A DNA stretch of 64,000 bases from Membranipora membranacea (Eukaryota > Bryozoa > Gymnolaemata > Cheilostomatida > Membraniporidae), in NCBI GenBank assembly GCA_914767715.1, contig OU612074.1:6399501-6463500 (forward strand). Direction: 5' to 3'. The position numbers and the translations under genes are program-made. Positions 1 through 11,874 of this stretch are shown one piece after another. Position 1 is the first letter of the stretch; each line of letters starts with the position of its first letter. The notes under the pieces are model-generated. The model was not told where the DNA came from and did not search any database. It was given only the letters and a program-made list of their open reading frames with translations.

Positions 1-201
1 AAAGGGAGATAGGGAAGGGATTGAAAAAAACCTTAAAAACTAGGAGTCTCCCCACCAAATAGGGAGACATGTAAGGTATGGTGAGAACACCAACCATTGC
101 ATTGAGGTTTGATTCACGCTTAATCCTGATATTGAAGTTAGCCAAGACATCAGCATTCAAAGTTTGTAGGCCGAGTTATGAGAACTTGTATAATGACGAT
201 A
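1..201. repeat. Tail of an upstream copy of the tandem unit
   Basis: This stretch matches 13480-13679, 28737-28937 and 42068-42277, which are the ends of units 1, 2 and 3. It is NT5E intron sequence. It shows that another unit lies to the left of the window, so the array has at least four members. No gene is seen in it. Confidence 0.85.
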
Positions 202-1330
202 ACTTTCGGGCAAAGCTTTCTTATTATTTATTACCTTGAGTCAAATACAGTTTTACCTAAAAGTTTGAGTGAATTTGTTACCCTCAATCATTTGTTGATT
301 GAAAACAGGGACATGTTGGCTCAGAAAATCAAATTAAAAAGAAAATAAGAAAACAAAAAGACATTTGAGCATCATGATCTATATTTTTCTACACATATAA
401 TAAACATAACATCAAACCTCCGGAACTTAAATTTAACAACCTCATTTTCAAACAATCAGACAAAATTAAGTACTTAGGTGTGATTCTTGATAACAAATTA
501 AATTTTACATCTCATACCAATAAAATTAAACAAAAACTTTATCTATTAGTCATCAACTTTCAATGTAATATAAAATTCCTGACAGCTAAATTAGCTAAGC
601 TTTTGTACATTGGACATATACATTCTAATCTGGAATCAAGCTCTCCTGTTTTACTTACAACAAACAAACTTACAACAACAAAATGTCAAAAAAGAATTTT
701 TAAAAATTGAGAATAGATGTTTGAAAATTATAGACAATAACAGCTCTAAAGATAATACTCGAAAGACCTACAACATCCCGGTTCTAGCTTTGCGTTTAGA
801 ACATTTGTATCTGCTGACATTTTGTAAAATTGTTAATAGTTTAGTCCCAATAATTGATATCAATCTGCTCCCCGAGAAATTAACTAGTGAAACTCGGCTT
901 GCTAAATGTTCAGGGATTAGACTATCAAAGGTAAATTTGAGATTGGCTTTGGCTAGTTTCGGTGCTCAGAAGTTTAACGAATTACCCAATCATATTAAGC
1001 TGAGTCAATGCCTTGCTTTATTCAAAAACGCCACTCGGAGCCGCGTCCTCAAACTTCTCAATTAATGACTCAGTTCTTTTCATTTCTTTTTAGTAGCCTA
1101 CTGCTGCATTGTTCTAACTTTTCTTTGACTAGCTATTGTGTATTAACCTGTGTAATGTTTAACTGCTAATTAATGTCTGTTTGTAATTTTTTCCTGTCAT
1201 TGTTCTTGATTTTAAGTTACAAGTCTTTTTAATTCTACACCATATTTTTTTATCAATTTTTCTGTTTTCTGGGTACAAGTCCTAAGGACTTATTCTTCTC
1301 CAGAATAAACATGGAATACATATGTATATA
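202..1330 (+). mobile_element. 5'-truncated LINE remnant, reverse transcriptase C-terminal part
   Basis: Translation around 430-1065 gives the end of a non-LTR retrotransposon reverse transcriptase: a KYLGVILDNKL motif, then PVLLTTN, NRCLKII, and a C-terminal stretch ending FKNATRSRVLKLLN. The frame breaks near 700, so it is dead. Family knowledge places this motif order in CR1/L2/Jockey-like LINEs. The exact clade is not certain. Downstream lies an AT-rich 3' UTR with AATAAA-like and TATATG repeats near 1300-1330. Its left end coincides with the unit boundary. Confidence 0.8.
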
Positions 1331-2353
1331 TATGTATCAATATAAAAATCAGCTCAACTTCAATATTAATTGTGAAAGTGGTGTTGCGAGATAACAATAC
1401 CAGTTTGATGTCTATAATATCCTCTCTGTAATACATAGAAAATAGCTTGAGACAATATGAATGCTGTGTGTATTCATTGAATAGTCAGTTTGTCAGTCTT
1501 AACTAGGCCTCAGCTAGAAGTTTAAACTTTGGAAATTTAAACTTCTAAACTTCTAAATTGCTACAAAAATGTAGCTTTTTTTGCAATAACTCTTCACAAA
1601 GAAGGCGGAATCTGTTTAAGCCTGTGAGTTTTCGAGTTAATACGTCAAAGTTTGACCATACAGAATTTTGTCGAAAGACAAAAATTAAAAAATGCTTCAA
1701 CGTGTAGTGTTTTCTTAGACTTTGGTTTGATATGTATGATATAACAGAATATAACCAAGAGTGTTATATTTGCAGGTTCATAGGAAGCTAGTGGAATTTT
1801 TGAAGAGTTGAAGGCAAATTACGTTCGAAGTAGGGGGAAATAACAATGAAAGTGGGGGAGAAGTATGAATCACTGAGATCTTATTACTGGTGTACTGGAC
1901 CACCGGACAGTGAGTAAGCGGCGAGCATGTATTGTTGGGCAATCTGAAAACTCTGATCCATTCAAGTTCTACTATAAGACAGTGGCAGTGTGATTTGATT
2001 TATTGACAGTTTCTAAAATGTGATAATTTAAACTCAGCAGCAGCAATCAATGGGAATAAATTGTTCATAAATTAGGAAGTATCTGACAGGTTGAGACTAG
2101 GTTTTTCTGTCATTCTCCTGTGGTTGCTGACTTCTACAAAACAAATATATAAATCAGGATATGATTGGTGCATCAAGATGATATTACTGATGTTATAAAT
2201 GAATATAAAAGAAATATGAAGGGTGTGTGAGTTTAAGCTCAGAAAAAAGTGTAAATGTAGGGTTGTACTGTTGTACATGCTCCGATCAGTTGTGGAAAAT
2301 GTTATGGTGTCCATGTAAAATCTAACCTTTGTAATTGTATTTGATATGGCAAC
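1331..2353. other. Non-coding spacer, LINE end to B1
   Basis: This is repeated in units 2 and 3 (14811-15900 and 30081-31285). Relative to unit 3 it lacks about 130 bp near 1950. The part at 2230-2350 is the 3' UTR flank of B1; it resembles the flank after type A genes. I see no other gene. Confidence 0.5.
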
Positions 2354-2725
2354 TTAGCCTTTAATTTTGTCAAGGACTTTTTGTCCTCCTTCAATGACAG
2401 CTGTAGTCCCTACAGCTGTAGCGACAGCTTTGCCAACACGTGTTACCAAGCTTCCCAGACTCCCAGACTCAATCTGCACCACAGCTGCAAAGATCATTTC
2501 AATAATGTGACTTTTTTGAAGTTTGTATCAGAATAATCATAAAGCGTTAATTGAAATGTTATGTCAGCATTATTTTTAGCTAGCTTTGAACTTAGCATGA
2601 AATGATTGCCTAATGTAGTGTGTCGCGTTGTACAGAACCCTAAGAAAGAATATAAATTATTTATACAGCAAGCAAAACTCACCAAGTGCAGCAAGAACAA
2701 GAGAAATCAGTGCAAATACCTTCAT
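2354..2725 (-). CDS. Short secreted amphipathic peptide, type B, copy 1 (antimicrobial-like)
   Basis: The coding exons are 2683-2725 (ATG at 2725, 43 nt) and 2354-2484 (131 nt, stop at 2354-2356), joined through a phase-1 GT/AG intron of 198 bp. The product is 57 residues. Residues 1-15 (MKVFALISLVLAALA) form a signal peptide with an Ala-X-Ala cleavage site. The mature part starts VVQIES, is rich in Ala, Val, Gly and Thr with scattered Lys and Arg, and ends KVLDKIKG. The terminal Gly before the stop is the usual donor for C-terminal amidation. Type B has Ser at position 21 where type A has Cys. The non-coding first exon lies near 2958-3012 and exon 2 begins at 2735. A defence role is inferred from composition, small size and copy number; no known family was recognised. 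Confidence 0.8.
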
Positions 2726-2957
2726 GTTCTTCAATCTAAATGTAAAGAAGATTTTAGACACCACATACAAAATAGAAGAGTTAATACAGTAAGTGGGAAT
2801 TACACTAAATTAATTGTTCCTTCAAATAGTGTCTTGTAAGTTGCACAGTAGGCTAACCGAACAAGATGAGTAAAGTTAAGTCAGAAGGAGGCCACTGGTG
2901 AGTTGCTTGACTGAAATACCCTGAAGAGGATATATGGATTTCAGAAGCCATACTTAC

Positions 2958-3044
2958 TGTGGTAGATTATCAGCTTGAGATGACTATGTCAGTGGTTGAG
3001 GCCGTAGATTTATACTCCATTCTCCATTGAGACTCTCTTATATA
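2958..3044 (-). promoter_or_regulatory. Promoter and non-coding first exon of B1
   Basis: A TATATAAG box lies at 3044-3037. The untranslated exon 1 ends at 2958 with donor GTAAGT. The sequence around the start of transcription (GAGAGTCTCAATG, then CCTCAACCACTGACA) is shared with the type A promoters, so the A and B promoters are paralogous. Confidence 0.6.
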
Positions 3045-3059
3045 CTGGTAAAAAAGGCA

Positions 3060-5370
3060 ACTTTCATCAACTGGAAGTAACTAATAGTTTTGTTTTATTA
3101 TAACAGCTGATGCCATGTGAAACAGAATTGAAGACATTGTAGGACTAACTAATTCACTTTTATAGTGGTAAGTATGATTTTTCTTCTACCAAAAGCAATT
3201 TTAAATTGACATATATCAAAATCATTGAAATTCCCTAGCCAATTTTCACATACTGACTGACAACGATAAATGCAACTAATAATTTAGCCACTCATAATTT
3301 AGCCACTAACCAATGTTTGGAGAAATGTGCCAAGTATTATTATTACACTATTGCTTTAACACTGTATCTATTATAATGCAATCATAATAGTGTTTTCATA
3401 GCAATCGTAATTATTTTGATGATGATTGATTGATTGATTGAAGCTTTCTCATATTCGAGACAATGTGCAAGGCTCTCTGATAACAGGACATGTATAATGA
3501 TCATGGTATTTGTAGTTCTTCTTTCAATTTGAAGATGCCGGCAGAAATCCTGTTCTATAATTCAGCACAGATTGAAACTGATTATCATTCTGGAAATGAG
3601 AGAATGCTGACACCCGATTTCCTAAAATAATAGACAATAATGAAAGAGTACTAATTCTGTTGAGGATGGCCTTGCAATTGCCGAAAGTAAATAAATGAGG
3701 TGGTGCTGAGTTATAGAACATGATTTCTGCTGTCATTTATGAATTGAAATAAGAGTAATGGTTAAGGGCAATGAAAACCAATACAAATAAAATATTCATT
3801 TTAAACCTCCTATTCTCATCAAAGTTATTACCATTGATATAATAATATTATTAAAATAATCATCAGCATTATATTTTCCTTATTTCCATTATTAAATGCC
3901 AGCAGAAATCTAGTTCTAAAATTCAGTTCCAATTGAAACTGACTAGCATTATGGAAATAAGAAGATCTGGAAACTCTATTTCACCAAATCATCATTAATT
4001 GAAAGAGCGAATTATTTTGTTGAGGATGACACATTGCGAATCCTGAAAGTAAATTTATGAAGGTTTATTTAGAAGGAGCCAATGGGATGTTTAAGTCCAA
4101 TCGTCAAAACAATCAGGATTACATTAGGCTCTTTTGTGGAAGTGATTAGGAAATCCTTTTATTGTTGGTGATTTCTGAGTACGCAGTGCATTTTGATTGC
4201 CCCACAGATATTAGCATCAGTTACAAAAACACACGAACTATATAGAACGTATGTTCACTTTGTGCAATTTGTTAACAGTGTGAATATTTATTTGAATGTA
4301 TCAATGAATATAGAACACTGCGGTACAAGGCTCTGCCAAAAAATCTTTAATCTCACATTTCTCATTGTGGATTATCATAATAATATAGGGGAGTTCTTCA
4401 AAAGGGTTTAGAATGAACCTAGCTAAGTCCCTAGTACGGTTGACAGGATGTGTAGGACGCAAAATGCTCTGTTGTTACCTACCTACCTACCTACCAAGTT
4501 ATAATCACCCCCTCCACTTGTTGATGTATAGGATAATTAGCCACATCATCTGTGTCTGCAAATAAAACATAATTTGTTCAAACTTTTGCAGCTGCTGTGA
4601 AATGTTTCATCCCTTCTGTTGATGTTTGTGCAACTAACTGAGTGTGGGAGGTTACACTACCTCTGATGAAACCTGAGTTTGTGCAGCAGGTGCACAGGTA
4701 ATGGTCAGCAATATCTCTAAACAAGCGAAGACAAACCTTGAGGTTTTCTGGTTAGATTCGGCCATGGCCTATGATTATGTACCACAAAGCATGTCAGAAC
4801 TTTCCCACAAAATGGCAAGAGCCATCAGAAGGCATTCCTGCCCGGGTGAGCTATATCACCCTATTCCTTATTATTATGTAGATAGTTTTCTCTTTAGACC
4901 CATTTATGTTAAATATATTCTAGACATCTTTGTTCAAAAAAGTTATCTTTTCCAATCATGCATTTATTGTTGTAGGTCAGTCTGTGGAAGGTGGGTAGGG
5001 ACTGAACGGTGGAGCATAAGTACTTTAGTGAAATTGTATGACACAACAGGTCAAGCTCCTATGGGCAACTGATTTATCCACACAAACACAGCAAGACAGT
5101 GCAGCTAATTGGGCATGAAAGCATACATAGCCTGACACAACTTAGGCCACACAATGACAATACAATAAGCGAACACTCCCAGTGGATGATGGGGGCCACA
5201 ATGCAGCGCACCGCAGCTACATTTACCACTGTGATGGCCAATTAATGTGTCATACTTAGAAAAGTGGAAGCAGATTCATTAATTGTATATTTAATTTTTA
5301 TCACGTAATTATAACTGTTATAACAATACATAAATATTAGTAACTTCCAGCTGGACTTGCCTCTGTTTTT
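3060..5370. other. Intergenic region between divergent genes B1 and A1
   Basis: I see no gene here. It contains a GATT microsatellite near 3424-3440, a CTAC microsatellite near 4482-4497, and an internal diverged direct repeat of about 170 bp (about 3533-3700 and 3896-4068). The same organisation recurs in units 2 and 3, with block insertions and losses. Confidence 0.5.
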
Positions 5371-5373
5371 CAG

Positions 5374-5464
5374 TATTTAAGAGAGTCTCAATGACAGGAA
5401 AAAGCATAAACCGACAACCTCGACCACTGACACATTCTTCTAAAGCTGATTAATAACTAAAGTT
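5374..5464 (+). promoter_or_regulatory. Promoter and non-coding first exon of A1
   Basis: TATTTAAG at 5374-5381 is followed by an untranslated exon containing CTCGACCACTGACAC, ending near 5464. The expected GTAAGT donor, present in unit 2 at 20053, has decayed here to GTTGTT. The first splice may therefore be weak or shifted in A1. Confidence 0.5.
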
Positions 5465-5792
5465 GTTGTTCTATTCAAGAGATCAACATCGTATGATTGT
5501 ACAAACATTTTTCTGAGACTATGCTATGAAATAACACGAAAACCATATGCCTTTTTCGTATGCTTGATGCCGGGTGGTTGATTTATGCAACTCACCAGTG
5601 TCCTCTTGAATGTGTTAACTTGAAACTGTAAACTTACTTTACTTATTGCAATGAGTGAGCTGACTGATGACTGACATTGTGCAAGGAACCAAAAATTTAA
5701 TGTGATCTTGCCTACTGTATCTAATCTTTCACTTAATGTAATCTGTTTTTATATTCAACTGCCTAACATTCTTCTCATTTAGATAAAAGAAC

Positions 5793-6479
5793 ATGAAGGT
5801 ATTTGCGCTGATTTCTCTTGTTCTAGCTGCACTTGGTGAGTATCACATATCAGTTTCAACAAATGTTTTATGATTCAGCTCACCATTATATAGGAACCAT
5901 TATAAAAAAGCAACATGAGCAGAGTTTAATTATATCAGGATAATAATTTGTCAAGCATTTGGGCTGCATATTTGATACATTTTGTTTTCCGTAGCTTCTC
6001 TACATCGGATTTGGCACCCACTACTCTTGCAATCATTTCATTGCTAGGCTCACCCCTCATAATGAACAGTGCACACATACAACTGCTATTTTGTTAATGC
6101 TGACACAAAGGCCCGACTACCAACTAACGCTCCCTAGTTAAGCCTGTGTACAGTACAATACCTCTTATTATTATATGAAACAAGAAAATGGGAGGGGGAC
6201 AATCCCATACATGTTTCCCTAACTTTTTTTCCATATTTCGTTTTTAATGAATCTTGTCTTAACGCGCTGCTCAATTTAAATCAGTTGCATGCTTCCTTTT
6301 CTCATTATTATTATTATCATGATTATGTTATTGAAATTATCTTTGCAGCTGTTGTGCAGATTGAGTGTGGGCTGATTGGTTCAGCACTTAAGGCTGTTGG
6401 CAAATCTGCTGCTGCCACTGTAGCAGCTACAGCAGTGATCACAGGAGCAGAGAAAGTAATTGACAAAATTAAAGGCTAA
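5793..6479 (+). CDS. Short secreted amphipathic peptide, type A, copy 1 (antimicrobial-like)
   Basis: The exons are 5793-5835 and 6349-6479, with a phase-1 intron of 513 bp (GTGAGT...TTTGCAG). The product has 57 residues. The signal peptide is MKVFALISLVLAALA, and the mature peptide begins VVQIECGLIG. It has a single Cys at position 21, a helix-friendly centre of Ala/Val/Thr with Lys at 29 and 33, and the end KVIDKIKG. One unpaired Cys suggests either a disulfide-linked dimer or removal of the first six residues. The C-terminal Gly suggests amidation. Exon 2 starts after ATTTAG at 5783, ten bases before the ATG. Intron positions and phases match type B exactly, so the two types arose by duplication. 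Function is inferred only. Confidence 0.8.
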
Positions 6480-9166
6480 CATGCTTCTTCTTGCCCATAA
6501 AATCACACTAAAAAAGGTTAGATTAACATGGGCACTATATTACATTTTCCTCAGCTGATCAGAGGCTGTATAAAAGATTACTCACTCACGCTACATTTAT
6601 CATTTTTTATCTTCATCGCTCAAACTTCTTTTAATGCATAAATCATAGGGTAGTGATAAATCTTTCTATTGTAGAAGCCGGACAAGTCAGCAACAACAGA
6701 AAAATGATACAGTAGCCTGTAAAAGAATTCAATTGATATCAGTTCAGAAACTTATAATGAAATGATTGACTCTGAAACCGTCTTATGAAGTAGCTACAAT
6801 TTTCTCAAATAATACTCTGTCATCATGGCATGGCATTATCAAGTACCACTGCTATGCCTTTATAGCGAATTATGCTAATTCCTTTATCTCATCATTTCAC
6901 AGGCTTTATCATTCCTTTTAACAAAATAACATAAACCAGACATCTGTACTGCAATCCCAGGAAATGGCACAAATAGTGGCCCCTTCATTCTGAGATCTCC
7001 AAATTAATTGGTTAGTTATTCAGGCAAAGAAAAAATGAATATTTCTACTAGATGGCCTATGAAAACAAGATTTAACACTTTCTTGTAACATGAACTTTGA
7101 CCATGCGATACCCGAATTTGAAATATATAATGCCAGGCAGCAAGCAGTTCAACTTAAATCTACTATCAATTAAGTCGTAATTTTTGCCTTCTCTTTTGTA
7201 CGTGCAAACATTAAACAATGCTTAAAAAACATTATCCAACCAAATGATATATCGGTTAAAACAAGAGAGATTGATTTTGGCAAGGAGAGTTAACAGCATC
7301 ATGCCAGATTTTTATTTCTTCATTTTATCTCTTTCCAATTAGAACGTATCATATTACCATACAACAGGCTCACAAGCCCATCACAGCGCACACATCATTC
7401 ATTCGGAATCAAATAACTATGCCTATGTGCATGAAATAAGAAATAGAGTTTCAAGGTCCAAATAATCTAATCCTGAAGTTCCAAAAAGATGCGGCATCAT
7501 GGTTTCAACTAACCTGAGGATCGGACTTTATAAGTATAAATCAAACCCCTGAGACAGTCACTGTGTGTCAGAAAGTTATTGCAAAATTTGGTCGCAATAC
7601 GCTCAAAGATTGAGTAGCTCGCACTGCGGCAAAACAACACGGCTGAGCGGTTGACATCAAAGACTGCGGTTGGGGGAGGTGTTCAATGCACAATCTCTGA
7701 CCTTGGAAGAAGTTCTTGAATATCCAACTCAATTTCAGCCCGTGCTATAAGATGCAATATTCTAGGGGGAACAAGGAGTTGACAACTCCATTGGCAATAG
7801 TGTGATTAATGAACTCATTTGTAACAGCAGTGTCAAAGGGAGCACTTCAGGTCTGCATTTACACCCTGCTGACTTTGGTTTTAAATTAAACAAAAGTTAA
7901 AACAATGTGATGAATGCCTTAGTCTGTAATCAGGTTTATCCCCTCATCTTGCATTAAAATCAAACCAAAATCTATGGATTGGATGATTATGATTTGTGAT
8001 GCATAATAATTGGTAGCTACAGCTTAGTTAAGCTAGCTAAGGGTAGACTCAATATTAGCTAACACTAAATGTTGGTAAGCTGTTATGTTTAACATTTGAA
8101 CACCTACTAAATGCTTGAAAGTTCTAGTTCCCATTTGCAGGCGGCTCATTTGTTAAAGGAGAAAAGCTCAAGTCCTAACCACCATGCCACCTTAAGTGGG
8201 GCAGCCAAATCAACAAGATGTGATCAAAGTTTGAAGCGTATTGACTAAGATAAAAAAAGCCGCTGCCAACGGGTGTTTAGTGCCAGTTTCGGTTTTGCAG
8301 CTTGCTGCACACACAGTTTAGGAGGTATTTTATGTCTTACATCCAGGGTATACTTTAATTTTCTAGGATGTATATCAATCTCAGTCCTTCGCTAGGGGCA
8401 GCCAAATAGTTTTTCGAGGTTTTTTAATGGCAATTTCTATAAACATGTTCTCGAAACCGCAATCGCTGCTTCTTCTTCACTGGGTAAACAAATTGTTCCT
8501 ATTGATGATCATAAACATGTGTTTCATTATTTTGAGATAATTTGCTTTTGAGACAAGTGTAGATACACAATTAATAGACTTAAACAGTAGACTGCTCCCA
8601 TGTGATTTTTTCAGCAGCACAAGGGTACAACACATAACATACAAAATATTGGTCCGTGAAAAAAAAGTATTGTTGATTCGATGAGTTGTACTAATTATGA
8701 TCAACTAATGATCCTACAACCAACTCGATCCTCGTTCATAGTGAAGATTCTCCGTTTGCTCTGTAGCGAGTTGAGAGGTTCCTGTTCCCAAGTGTCAGGT
8801 TGGACCATTGTCCTTTCATGTCAAAGAGGACTGTCATGGACCATTTATTTCTATCAATAAAAAAAGAATTAGTGATCATCTTTGGTTTCATAATCCTGTT
8901 TTTGTGACCCAATTGTTTGCAGGTCTCCAATGTTTCCAAAGCAATGGCATTTTATATTACCTCACTATTTTGCCTACTTACCTTGGTGTAATACCTGTTT
9001 ATTGACCATTTAGAATCATTGATCGAGACAAAAGCAACCCAGGTTACATGAACAATACCAAGTTAATATTCATTTGCGGCTAAACCAGTAATTTTCTCTA
9101 ATCAAGGACACAGAACATCCTATATCAGATTCACTTACTAGAAAGACAATTGGGAGAAAACCCAAA
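6480..9166. other. Non-coding spacer, A1 to NT5E pseudogene 1
   Basis: I see no gene. The first 70 bases are the 3' UTR, with a block (GGTTAGATT, then ACATGG and ACATTTTCC) also found after B1. The rest is unit-specific spacer, including a short interspersed repeat at 8259-8403. Confidence 0.5.
8259..8403 (+). repeat. Small interspersed repeat with GGCTGCC-like ends
   Basis: The element begins GCCGCTGCCAACGG and ends GCTAGGGGCAGCC, so its ends are inverted copies of (G)GCTGCC. It recurs at the matching place in units 2 and 3. A diverged copy lies in opposite orientation outside the array (48204-48370). It is probably a MITE-type element. Confidence 0.5.
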
Positions 9167-10312
9167 ATGACGCACATGCAGCTTCTTTCTGTCATGCCCC
9201 TCATGAAGGTGGTCATGTCATTTGATTTAACTATTCTACACACAAACGATTTCCATTCTAGACTGAATGAAGCCTATAAGTATGGAGGGGTCTGCTCAGC
9301 TCAAAGCTCTGTAGACAGAAATTGTGTCGGTTTTAAGTTTTGAGGCCCTGATTCATTGGCCTCGAGCTGACATGTTTCAAATTTTTTTACAAGCACTTGC
9401 CTATATCCTTGTTGGATTTTGGCAGATTCATGGTCTTACATTCTAGAAGATGAACGCAACCTTGTGACTATCAAAGATAGTTCAAAAGGTCATCTTGTAC
9501 TGCACAACTAACAAAAATGAACTTCCAACTTGGCAGATCCATTAACCTGCAAATAGATCACAGCTTTCAAGAACAAGCTAAAAGTTATTTTTCCTCCCTT
9601 TTAATTCACTGTGGCCTGCTTGTGATAACTTCGATCAACGCCATTGACAAGGAGGGTATGAGAGTGCTTTTCTTCCTATATTGTACAATTACTTCTCTCA
9701 ATGGCCAATTATATGCCGCTGAATCTGCCTGACAAATTATTTCCCCAATGATGAGTCAAAATATATATCTATAAAACGGTTGAAAGCATTGATTTGTGCA
9801 ACGAAATTTTTTATTGTTCAGTTCAAAGGAATTCACATACCCATATACTCCTTCAAAACCTTAAGCTTTGAAATTCAAGTTGAAACTGGTGTATTGATAT
9901 AGCAGGTGGCATTTGATCCTGAGCCAGAATTATAAAATTGGGTATTGATATTGATTTGACAGTTTCAAGGTTCCTTTTGTTTATCTTTAAGTTTTCTACC
10001 TGGTAACCTCTGCAAAAGTACCTTGGACTACTTCACTTTCAAAACTGAAGCACTAGCTTGCAATAACTCACATTGCCTGAAATGCCTAAGAAACATCATG
10101 CAGACTAAACCCAGCTAGTGAGGGCAGAATATGAATGTTTTATTGTGGCAGGACGCAGATATGTAGGCCTACAGTATTTCTGTCTGTCAGATCCAACTAC
10201 AGTAATGCCACGAACCTCACTTACTTGTTCCAATCAGTAATGATTAAACACTTGTTCTACTCTATTGCACAAATTGGACTCGCCCGGGCTATTGAAACCC
10301 ACGATCTGTACA

Positions 10313-10560
10313 AAGTAGGAGGTAGCTCAGTTGGTTAGAGCGCCTGCCCTTTAACGCGCAAGCGTTGGAGGTCCTGGGTTCGAATCCCGCTACGGTCTAC
10401 TGACTACTGGGCTCATATGACGCCCCAGGTGTGCTCCGACCTGCCTGCAAACTGAGAGCAACTTGGCGCCGAATACGGCGGCCGCGCCCTTAAGGCACTG
10501 ATATTTCTCAGTCCTCGGACGGAGACAACACTTGCGATTTTAACCCACATTTAAAAAAAA
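10313..10560 (+). mobile_element. tRNA-derived SINE inserted in unit 1
   Basis: The head has Pol III A and B boxes (GTAGCTCAGTTGGTTAGAG and GGTTCGAATCC) with a good T-arm. The anticodon region is enlarged, so it is not a working tRNA. A GC-rich body follows, with an A-rich tail near 10550-10572. Unit 2 has the same flanks without the element (24735-24745), so the insertion postdates the split of units 1 and 2. ACAA on both sides may be the target duplication. Confidence 0.75.
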
Positions 10561-10793
10561 AACAAAAAAACAATGAAATCACCAAAAAGTCATTTTTCAT
10601 GTTTATTCTCTGATATGATTTGTTTTAGGTCGTCAAAGTTGAAAGAGATTCGAGCCAGTATACCAAACAATCTGTTTCTAGATGGGGGCGATCAGTTTCA
10701 GGGAACATTCTGGTTCTTTGTGTACAAGCGGCAGCATAGTTCATGAAGAAACACGGTTACGATGGTATGGTGAGTTTATTCTCACTTAACTAT

Positions 10794-11874
10794 TTAAGGT
10801 CATGCCTCGCCAAAATTTTTTTGGGGTTTCTCAATCCACATGATCAAAGAAGTCTAAACCAAAAGATTGGCGACGTTACGCCATGACGTGACGTCATGAC
10901 TTGTCACTGAATTTCAGCAACATGTCAAAACCTATTGTCACTAACGTCCATATTGAGAGAGATTGCACGTTCTTGGAGAAAAAATGCAGTTAATACATAA
11001 AGGCTTCCCTTATATCATCCAGCCATAACAACAATAATGTTCAATGCTTGATTTGACTTGAAAAAAAATCGGCATTCAAATTCACATACTGATAGTTAAA
11101 CCATAAGTTTTGACAATGCTATAAAGAAAGTGACCTGTGTCAATTGCTGTCCAAGATGGAGAAATGTGATAACCCTAGTGCCCTCACTAGCCCAGTGCTG
11201 ACCAGTATTGATGAAAAAAAAAAAATGTGCCGGCTGGAAATTTTGAATTATCTTACTCCTAAACTAGTCAAATTTTTGACTTAATGTCCCTTTGCTGTAC
11301 AAAACAAGAAGTATAAATATGTGAAAACAGTACTGACACCGCAATATTTTTCCTGCCAGGGGCATCCTCCAAAGCCCTGGTGAGGGCACTACGCATTTAT
11401 TTTGAACCCAATAAAATTTTTGTGTTGGAGAAGGGGTATAATAAGAATGCACATCATGCAGTTTTCCAGAGGCAGGCTGTAAACTCAATATTCTTTTTGC
11501 CAGGCTATCTTCAAATATATTGAGTGAACTCCCTACAAACATAAACTTGATATTCATGTCAAGGCTAGTTCCCAGGATTAATTATCACAAATTAATTTTA
11601 TCGGGACTACTTTGCGCTGCCAATTCTGGCTTGATACAATAATATATGGTTGTGAGGCGTCTGAGCCAGATGCTCCCAGTCATTGACAGCTGCTCCTATT
11701 CTTTTGCATGGGCAGCGGTGGCTTAAATTTCATAAATCGCCATCACAAATTAAATCAAAGACAATTGAGGGTTTGGAAATTGCTAAACAAGGAAGAGCTT
11801 CAATGAGAATGAAAAATCAAGGAAATCGGACCAGTAGTTCTCAAGTTAGTATCTTAGGCGAGGCATGACCTTGA
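10794..11874. mobile_element. 1.08 kb non-autonomous DNA transposon with terminal inverted repeats
   Basis: The left end TTAAGGTCATGCCTCGCC and right end GGCGAGGCATGACCTTGA are inverted copies with one mismatch. TAT flanks both sides (10791-10793 and 11875-11877), consistent with a 3 bp target duplication. Unit 3 has an uninterrupted site at about 40285-40295. There is no transposase coding. Inside lies a 17 bp palindrome (CATGACGT-G-ACGTCATG) at 10882-10898. Confidence 0.8.

Noticed and set aside
1860-2050. Small protein between the LINE and B1 (open in unit 3 at 30652-30918)
   Set aside because: The frame is not kept open in units 1 and 2.
10313-10396. Functional tRNA gene
   Set aside because: Acceptor stem and anticodon stem do not pair; a body and A-rich tail follow, and the element is absent from unit 2.
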